10,960 nt of DNA, taken from assembly GCA_944384865.1 (NCBI GenBank), contig CALWVC010000034.1, positions 1-10,960 of the forward strand. Direction: 5' to 3'. The translations under genes were made by a program, and so were the position numbers. Every line of letters begins with the position of its first letter. Within the stretch, counting starts at the first letter, position 1. The stretch comes from an uncultured Clostridia bacterium. GTDB taxonomy: Bacteria; Bacillota; Clostridia; Oscillospirales; Acutalibacteraceae. A model generated the notes under the pieces. The model was not told the origin of the DNA. It ran no database searches and saw only the letters and a program-made list of their open reading frames with translations. Shown here piece by piece: positions 6,255 to 10,960 of this stretch.

Positions 6255-7070
6255 ATGGAGCTTATTTTTAAACCTTTTGAATGGGCGCTGCAGGGGCTGA
6301 ACTGGCTGCTGACCCTGGCGGGAATCGGCAATTATGCGCTGTCGATTCTGGTGTTTACCATTCTGGTAAACGTCGCGATGATTCCGTTAAATATCAAACA
6401 GCAGAAATCCATGGCCGGACAGGCCCGGCTCAGACCAAAGCTGGACGCGCTGAAGGAGAAATACGGCGACGATAAAATGAAATACAACGCCGCCATGCAG
6501 GAGCTGTACCAGCGGGAAGACGTCAAAATGATGGGCGGCTGTCTGCCCATGCTGCTGCGCATGATCTTCCTGATGGGCGTATATTCGGCGATCCGGATGA
6601 TGGTGTATACCGCTGACGGTCAACTGAAAACCGGTATGCCGGAATTTAATCTGTTCGGGCTGGATCTGGCCGAGCAGCCGCAGTTTTCCACCAATATCAT
6701 CGGCGATTTTCAGATGATCTGGATCATCCCGGTTTTATCGTTTCTGACCTCGCTGTTTACGGCAATTATCTCCACAATGCAGCAGAAACATACCAATCCC
6801 CAGGCGGCGCAGGCCGGCGGCTCCATGAAAGCCATGATGCTGATTATGCCCATCTTTTCACTGGTGATCGCGTTCGGCGTGCCCGGCGCGGTGGGCTTTT
6901 ACTGGTGTTGCTCCAACCTGGTCAACACCCTGATTACGGTGATTGTCAATCAGTTTTATTCAGTCAACAAGGTGGTTGCACTGGATACATTAAAAAAAGG
7001 GAAAAAGCGCCGGACACAGGAGGCGCTGAAAATACAAAAGGCGGGCGCCGGGCAGAATACCGCCCGGTAA
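6255..7070 (+). CDS. yidC: Membrane protein insertase YidC/Oxa1 family
   Basis: YidC inserts and folds membrane proteins, alone or with the Sec translocon. The product is 271 residues, with five predicted membrane segments at about 26-46, 95-118, 153-173, 193-213 and 214-236. The cytoplasmic coiled-coil loop C1 (about 50-90, QKSM...LDALKEKYGDDKMK) and the FYWCCSNLVNTL motif at 215-226 fit the family. There is no signal peptide or lipobox, unlike Bacillus SpoIIIJ, but as in many Clostridia. Position 39 in the first segment, usually the groove arginine, is asparagine. Position 102 in the second segment (GGCLPMLLR), usually glutamine, is arginine. A basic KKGKKRR tail near 247-253 may contact the ribosome. 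AAAGG lies 7-8 bases before the ATG. Confidence 0.95.
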   Translation: MELIFKPFEWALQGLNWLLTLAGIGNYALSILVFTILVNVAMIPLNIKQQKSMAGQARLRPKLDALKEKYGDDKMKYNAAMQELYQREDVKMMGGCLPMLLRMIFLMGVYSAIRMMVYTADGQLKTGMPEFNLFGLDLAEQPQFSTNIIGDFQMIWIIPVLSFLTSLFTAIISTMQQKHTNPQAAQAGGSMKAMMLIMPIFSLVIAFGVPGAVGFYWCCSNLVNTLITVIVNQFYSVNKVVALDTLKKGKKRRTQEALKIQKAGAGQNTAR

Positions 7071-7098
7071 CGGCTCCGCAGGAAAGGACTGAACAGCG

Positions 7099-8085
7099 AT
7101 GTTGTTGGAAGCAACCGGAACCGGTAAAACGGTAGAGGAAGCGATGGAGGACGCAAAACGTCAGCTTGGCATCGAAGAAGGCGCGGATTATGAGATTTTA
7201 GATATCACCCAGCCGCAAAAAAAGACGCTGGGCCTGTTTGGCGGCAGCCCCGCAATGGTAAAGATCGGCATCCAGACCAAAGATCCGGAAATGCGCAAAG
7301 CATCTTCCGTGCAGAAAACTGAAAAACAAAAATCCGAAAAAAAGAACAAACCAAAAGATCAAATCAAAAAAGAATCCGTCGGCAAACCCGCGGCCGTCAA
7401 AGCTCCCGCAAAGCAGCAGCCCGATCAGACAGCGGATCAACAGCCGGTCCCCGCAGCAGTGCAGGATACGGTGGTTTATCTGCAACAGGTGCTGACCGCT
7501 ATGGGCGTAGATGCGTTATCGGCGCAGGCGGTTCAGGTGGAAGACGGTTATGAGCTGGACTTTGACGGAAAGGGCCTGGGCGTGGCGATCGGCCGGAAAG
7601 GCGAAACGCTGGATGCGTTACAGCATCTGTGCGCGCTGGTTGCCAACCGTGCGCATGACGGCTATCTGCGCATTACCCTCAACCCGGCGGGATACCGGCA
7701 GCGGCGGGCCAAAACGCTGACCGATCTTGCGGTAAGAGACGCGCAGAAGGCCAAAGAGACCCAGCGCAATATTATTTTAGAGCCGATGAACGCTTATGAG
7801 CGGCGAATCATCCACAACGCCGTACAGGCGGTAGAAGGGGTGGAAAGCTGGTCGATCGGCGAAGACAATCACCGCCGGGTCTGCATCGGAACCTCCAGAG
7901 ACAATAAACCGTTGCGGGAATATAACCGGAGCCGGTCTTCCGACCGGGAGCGCAGACGCAGCCGGCGGTCTGACGACCGGCGCAGAAGCGTCCGCGTAAC
8001 CCAGACAGCAGAGCCTGCCCGGGCGCCGCGCAAAGATTCAGACGATCTGCCGTTGTATGGCGTGATCAGTAAACCGCAGGATTAA
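7099..8085 (+). CDS. jag: RNA-binding protein Jag (KhpB), Jag_N-KH-R3H
   Basis: Jag/KhpB is a cytosolic RNA-binding protein encoded next to yidC in Gram-positive bacteria and linked to cell-envelope control in some species. The product is 328 residues: Jag_N at 1-52 (ATGTGKTVEEA...LGLFGG), a lysine-, glutamine- and proline-rich linker at about 61-120, a type II KH domain at about 122-196 with the GRKG loop at 165-168, and an R3H domain at about 205-265 with RRIIH at 235-239. The C-terminal 60 residues are an arginine/serine-rich, probably disordered tail. GGAAAGGA ends 10 bases before the chosen ATG. It is the last gene of the operon, 28 bases after yidC. Confidence 0.95.
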   Translation: MLLEATGTGKTVEEAMEDAKRQLGIEEGADYEILDITQPQKKTLGLFGGSPAMVKIGIQTKDPEMRKASSVQKTEKQKSEKKNKPKDQIKKESVGKPAAVKAPAKQQPDQTADQQPVPAAVQDTVVYLQQVLTAMGVDALSAQAVQVEDGYELDFDGKGLGVAIGRKGETLDALQHLCALVANRAHDGYLRITLNPAGYRQRRAKTLTDLAVRDAQKAKETQRNIILEPMNAYERRIIHNAVQAVEGVESWSIGEDNHRRVCIGTSRDNKPLREYNRSRSSDRERRRSRRSDDRRRSVRVTQTAEPARAPRKDSDDLPLYGVISKPQD

Positions 8086-8112
8086 AATTTTTTGAAAAAA
8101 ATTATTGACGGC

Positions 8113-8151
8113 AAAAGCCGCTGTGAACAAATGGTGTTCACAGCGGCTTTT
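8113..8151. terminator. Strong bidirectional intrinsic terminator
   Basis: A perfect 17-bp inverted repeat (8113-8129 and 8135-8151) with the stem core AAGCCGCTGTGAACA has a 5-base loop. The arms end in AAAA and TTTT, so each strand has a short U-run after the stem. It lies 28 bases after the jag stop and can stop both the rpmH operon and the convergent ABC exporter operon. Confidence 0.92.
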
Positions 8152-8187
8152 CAAATTTCAAACCATATTGGTTCAACAAGCCTGTGC

Positions 8188-8216
8188 AGAAGGCCCCGTG
8201 ATTCTGCGGGGCTTCT
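8188..8216 (-). terminator. Second hairpin downstream of the ABC permease gene
   Basis: AGAAG-G-CCCCG (8188-8198) pairs with CGGGGCTTCT (8207-8216), a roughly 10-bp GC-rich stem with one bulged base and an 8-base loop. It lies 55 bases past the permease stop. There is no U-run on either strand, so termination efficiency is doubtful; it may be a transcript-end stabiliser in front of the stronger hairpin at 8113-8151. Confidence 0.4.
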
Positions 8217-8270
8217 ACAATCACAATTTCGATCGCTACAAAAAATTGTATCTGTACGACCGTCAGATCA

Positions 8271-9887
8271 TTACACATCCATCTGCGCCAGCACATTTTT
8301 GCAGCCGGCCAGCAATAGCAGGAACACGCCGGCATTTACCACAGCCAGAGCCCCCGGCGCGGTCAGACAGATATCGATACCGAACGCCATGCCCGCGACA
8401 GCGCCGCCGATGGCAGCTGCCAGCCCGGGAATCAGCAGCACAAACAGCAGCAGAATGTTTACAAACCGTAAAATGCCGGTATTGATCTGCCGTTTAAAGA
8501 TCCGCTGCGATAAAACATCCCCGCCGACGAAAATACAGCCGCAGGATGCAAACGCCAGTGCTGAAGCCACCATAACCAGCGGACTGACTTCCAGATAAAT
8601 GCCGATGACCAGTGCGATAATCACGCCGTCAAATATAGATTTTACAATGGTGGTTCCGGTGGCATACAGCAGTTTTTTCGGCGCAGAATCCGGCAGCAGA
8701 AAAATATACGGCTTTTTCAGCTCCTGCGCCCAGATGCCGGTCATGCTGAAAAACAGATACATATACGCCGCCATACCCAGCGAGATCAGCAGTAATGCCG
8801 CGGTGGGAATTTCGCCCGTCGGATCGCTCATCTGTAAAACCAGCAGCATAAACACCGCCATAATCAGCGACATAAAGGTGGCGAAATCAGCGAATAAAAA
8901 GCGGTTGCGTTTGAGCTGCCGCAGATGCATATAAAAGATGGCGCTGGCCCGGCTGCCCTTTCCGATACCGGTATCCTTCACCCGGATCTTACGGTTCATC
9001 GTAGCGGCACGTATATTATTGCCGCCGTCGGCCTTGACAAGCTCTTTGGCCTTCTGGCGCTGCTCGGCGCCGCCGATCACATCTTCATAATAATCGCAGT
9101 CGCCCAGTACAAAAATCAAAATCAACAGCCCGGCAAATACCAGCAGCAGCCCGGCAAACAGCGCCACGCTGCCCCAGTCGGCATACAGGATCCCGCAGGA
9201 TACCCCCTGCCCCCAGCCGGCCACCGGCAGCCAGCGCGCCCAGCCGGCGTTCAGCACATTGAGAACCGAACCCCATAAATCGCCGCTTTGTCTATATGCC
9301 AGCAACACCGCCGCCAGCAATACCAGCGGAATCGCGCCCAACACACATTGCAGCGCAATTTTCCGCCCGCGGCCGCCCAGGCAAAACCGGTAGATCGCCA
9401 CGGCGGAAAGCTGCCCCAGCAGCATCGCGGGAATAACGCCGGCCATCAGCGCTAAAATGCCTTCAAAGCCCACGCCGGTCATGTTTTTCAGGTTGGCGGC
9501 CTGCGCCAGCAGAATCACCGCCGCCAGCAGAGAGACGCCCACGCCCCGGACCAGGCCGGTTAACAAAATTTTGCGGGGTGAAATCGGCGCGGGAAACAGC
9601 AGATGCACGTCTGCCATCGAAAAAAATCCCGCAGACCTGGAAAAGCCGCTCCAGGCGTTGAGCAGATAAAACAGCAGCGGCAAAACAAATGCAACCGCGC
9701 CGAACCGTGCGGCCGATTGCGCCGGCGTGATGTCGAGGATATCGTCGGGCATCTGCAAAGAGCCGAATACCGCGATGCCGATCATGACGGCCAAAAATAA
9801 AAACAATATCAGTTGTGCCGGCTGGTTTTTCAGTTGTAAAATCCGGTTTTTCAGGCTTTTTCGCCATAAAAATAAGATCGCGTTCAT
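8271..9887 (-). CDS. Putative ABC exporter permease (ABC_export-like)
   Basis: This is a 538-residue membrane protein with about 12 hydrophobic segments in two blocks (roughly 24-250 and 325-535), separated by a charged cytoplasmic stretch (about 252-320). An N-terminal basic stretch (WRKSLKNRILQLKNQ) precedes the first segment. The motif MADVHLLFPAPISPRKIL after the second segment resembles, from memory, large two-half clostridial putative ABC exporter permeases. The open frame extends upstream to 10022, but that part only overlaps the ATPase gene. The ATG at 9887 is chosen because it overlaps the ATPase stop by 4 bases (ATGA). It would form a complex with the adjacent ATPase. The substrate is unknown; peptides or antimicrobials are possible but not shown. 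Confidence 0.85.
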   Translation of the reverse strand: MNAILFLWRKSLKNRILQLKNQPAQLILFLFLAVMIGIAVFGSLQMPDDILDITPAQSAARFGAVAFVLPLLFYLLNAWSGFSRSAGFFSMADVHLLFPAPISPRKILLTGLVRGVGVSLLAAVILLAQAANLKNMTGVGFEGILALMAGVIPAMLLGQLSAVAIYRFCLGGRGRKIALQCVLGAIPLVLLAAVLLAYRQSGDLWGSVLNVLNAGWARWLPVAGWGQGVSCGILYADWGSVALFAGLLLVFAGLLILIFVLGDCDYYEDVIGGAEQRQKAKELVKADGGNNIRAATMNRKIRVKDTGIGKGSRASAIFYMHLRQLKRNRFLFADFATFMSLIMAVFMLLVLQMSDPTGEIPTAALLLISLGMAAYMYLFFSMTGIWAQELKKPYIFLLPDSAPKKLLYATGTTIVKSIFDGVIIALVIGIYLEVSPLVMVASALAFASCGCIFVGGDVLSQRIFKRQINTGILRFVNILLLFVLLIPGLAAAIGGAVAGMAFGIDICLTAPGALAVVNAGVFLLLLAGCKNVLAQMDV

Positions 9888-10603
9888 TCTGCTTCCTCCG
9901 CGGGCGCGCCCTCGGTGATCTGGAAAAACAGGTCGCTGAGGCTTTCGTTGCTCTCGGCGATCTGCGCCCGGGTCCGGCTGGCCCTGATCTGCCCGCTCAT
10001 CATGATATGTACCGTATCCCAAAGATCCTCCACGCTGTCCAGCATATGGGTGCTGACCAGAATCGCCGTACCGCCGGCGCGCAACTCGCCAAGCAGCTCC
10101 TTGAGCTGCCTGATGGCGTGGGGATCCAGCCCGACCAGCGGTTCATCCAGCAACAGCAGCCTGGGATGGTGCAACAGCGCGCAGCAGATGCTGACCTTTT
10201 GCTGCATACCTTTCGACAGGTCCTTGCCCACCTTATCTTTTTTATCCTCCAGTTCAAACCGGCGCAGCAACTCGGCTTCATAGGGCTCGTTGGACTGATC
10301 CAGCCCGTAAGCCCGGCGAATAAATTCCAGATGCTCGCCTACGGTAAGCGCTTCGTAAAGGTTGGGGATCTCCGGCACATAACCCAACACCTGCTTGGCG
10401 TCGATGGATTTGTTGGGATGTCCGTCAATGGAGATCTGCCCGAAAAACCGCAGCAGGCCGACAATGGATTTGATTGCGGTAGATTTTCCGGCGCCGTTGG
10501 GCCCGGCCAAAATGGTGATCTCGCCGCCCTTTGCGTCAAAGCTCAGATCGTTGCAGGCGGGGGTTTTGTCATACAGCTTGGTCAGATTGCGCACTTGCAG
10601 CAT
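9884..10603 (-). CDS. ABC transporter ATP-binding protein, EcsA-like
   Basis: This 239-residue protein is the nucleotide-binding subunit that powers the adjacent permease. Visible motifs: Walker A GPNGAGKS at 34-41, signature LSKGMQQK at 129-136, Walker B LLLLDEP at 149-155, D-loop GLDP at 158-161 and the switch histidine in VSTHML (His186). The Q-loop position is YVPEIP with Glu78 instead of glutamine; a PE(T/L)P-type motif followed by LYE and LT is, from memory, common in EcsA-like ATPases. AAAGGGAG lies about 7 bases before the ATG. The acidic C-terminal tail (EGAPAEEAE) overlaps the permease start. The gene begins 75 bases after the aminotransferase stop, so the two may share a transcript or be separated by weak hairpins. 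Confidence 0.93.
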   Translation of the reverse strand: MLQVRNLTKLYDKTPACNDLSFDAKGGEITILAGPNGAGKSTAIKSIVGLLRFFGQISIDGHPNKSIDAKQVLGYVPEIPNLYEALTVGEHLEFIRRAYGLDQSNEPYEAELLRRFELEDKKDKVGKDLSKGMQQKVSICCALLHHPRLLLLDEPLVGLDPHAIRQLKELLGELRAGGTAILVSTHMLDSVEDLWDTVHIMMSGQIRASRTRAQIAESNESLSDLFFQITEGAPAEEAE

Positions 10604-10624
10604 AAAATTCTCCCTTTCGAATCA

Positions 10625-10669
10625 GCCGGGTTCCCGGCGTGAAATATCCAAAACCAGAGAGGTCTCCGG
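10625..10669 (-). other. Two small hairpins between the aminotransferase and ABC genes
   Basis: On the minus strand CCGGAGA and TCTCTGG (10669-10654) can form a short stem with a GU pair, followed by TTTT (10653-10650), a weak terminator candidate after the aminotransferase gene. Just downstream GCCGGG and CCCGGC (10625-10638) form a perfect inverted repeat separated by only 2 bases, 22 bases before the ABC ATPase start. The latter could be a protein-binding palindrome or part of the terminator. I see no good promoter for the ABC operon in these 75 bases. Confidence 0.35.
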
Positions 10670-10678
10670 TCTCGTTGT

Positions 10679-10960
10679 TTATACAGTCTGTAATAATTCC
10701 AGCAGGCAATCGGCCACATAGGCCGCGTCCTGGGTGGTCATTTTGGTATGCAGCGGCAGTGTAATCTCCTGCTTATACAGGTCATGGGCATGCGGGTAAT
10801 CGGCCGGGTCAAAGCCCAGATTGCGGTAAGCGGTCAGCAGCGGCAGTGGCTTGTAATGTACATTGCATGCCACGCCGCGCTGGGCCATCCGGTCGATCAG
10901 CGCGTTGCGCTGCTGCTCGGTGATATCGGTAATGCGCAGCAGATAGAGGTGACCGTTTGA
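10679..10960 (-). CDS. DegT/DnrJ/EryC1-type aminotransferase, C-terminal end (partial)
   Basis: Only the last 93 residues are visible; the gene continues past the window edge, and the first in-window codon is TCA at 10960. The tail reads NGHLYLLRITD, then QRNALIDRMAQRGVACNVHYKPL and, near the end, EITLPLHTKMTTQDAAYV. This is the C-terminal domain of PLP-dependent sugar or polyketide aminotransferases of the DegT/DnrJ/EryC1/StrS family. There the histidine-tyrosine pair and the LPLH segment lie near the active site; the catalytic lysine is outside the window. Such enzymes aminate UDP- or dTDP-linked 4-keto sugars for surface glycans, but the substrate cannot be told from this end. An internal ATG at 10888 is not the start. 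It lies 75 bases upstream of the ABC ATPase gene. Confidence 0.88.
   Translation of the reverse strand, partial: SNGHLYLLRITDITEQQRNALIDRMAQRGVACNVHYKPLPLLTAYRNLGFDPADYPHAHDLYKQEITLPLHTKMTTQDAAYVADCLLELLQTV

Noticed and set aside
8092..8598. Plus-strand open frame of 168 codons after jag
   Set aside because: It runs through the strong terminator and then antisense to the permease gene; no ribosome site or family similarity.
9815..10642. Plus-strand open frame of 275 codons opposite the ABC ATPase
   Set aside because: Antisense shadow of a clearly conserved ATPase with all its motifs; the translation shows no domain.

Overview
This window is the replication-origin neighbourhood of a bacterial chromosome, almost certainly a Firmicute of the class Clostridia. 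The gene order remB-recF-yaaA-dnaN-oriC-dnaA on the minus strand, divergent from rpmH-rnpA-yidD-yidC-jag on the plus strand, is the conserved origin arrangement of Gram-positive bacteria. A DUF370 (RemB-like) gene, an S4-domain yaaA between dnaN and recF, and a YidC without a lipoprotein signal point to Clostridia. An Oscillospiraceae/Ruminococcaceae-like member is my guess from the proteins; it is not proven.

Region by region: bases 1-77 hold a tandem repeat of a 21-base unit that looks like the multiple terminal repeats of an IS21-family insertion element. It adjoins the 3' end of a remB-like gene whose N-terminal half is normal and whose C-terminus is not. Bases 418-4624 hold recF, yaaA, dnaN and dnaA, all on the minus strand and tightly packed except for the 463-base dnaN-dnaA gap. 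That gap is the likely oriC: a cluster of DnaA-box-like sites plus an AT-rich tract with a DnaA-trio-like element. Bases 4625-5430 are an untranslated divergent control region with one good promoter facing dnaA and one facing rpmH. Bases 5431-8085 carry the rpmH-rnpA-yidD-yidC-jag operon, closed by a very strong intrinsic terminator at 8113-8151. Bases 8271-10603 hold a convergent two-gene ABC exporter operon (permease and ATPase, overlapping by 4 bases). The window ends inside a DegT/DnrJ/EryC1-type aminotransferase gene.

How the genes work together: DnaA opens oriC, DnaN is the polymerase clamp, and RecF acts on gapped DNA at stalled forks. On the other side, L34 and RnpA serve ribosome assembly and tRNA maturation, YidD and YidC serve membrane-protein insertion, and Jag is the RNA-binding partner usually encoded with YidC. 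The ABC exporter and aminotransferase are accessory genes in the position where mnmE/mnmG often lie.

I found no convincing new multi-gene system; most of the window is conserved core genome. The items most worth a second look are the IS21-like end abutting remB, the origin unwinding element with a non-consensus DnaA box family paired with an altered DnaA recognition motif, an apparent exchange of polar groove residues in YidC, and a T-box-like hairpin in the long dnaA leader.
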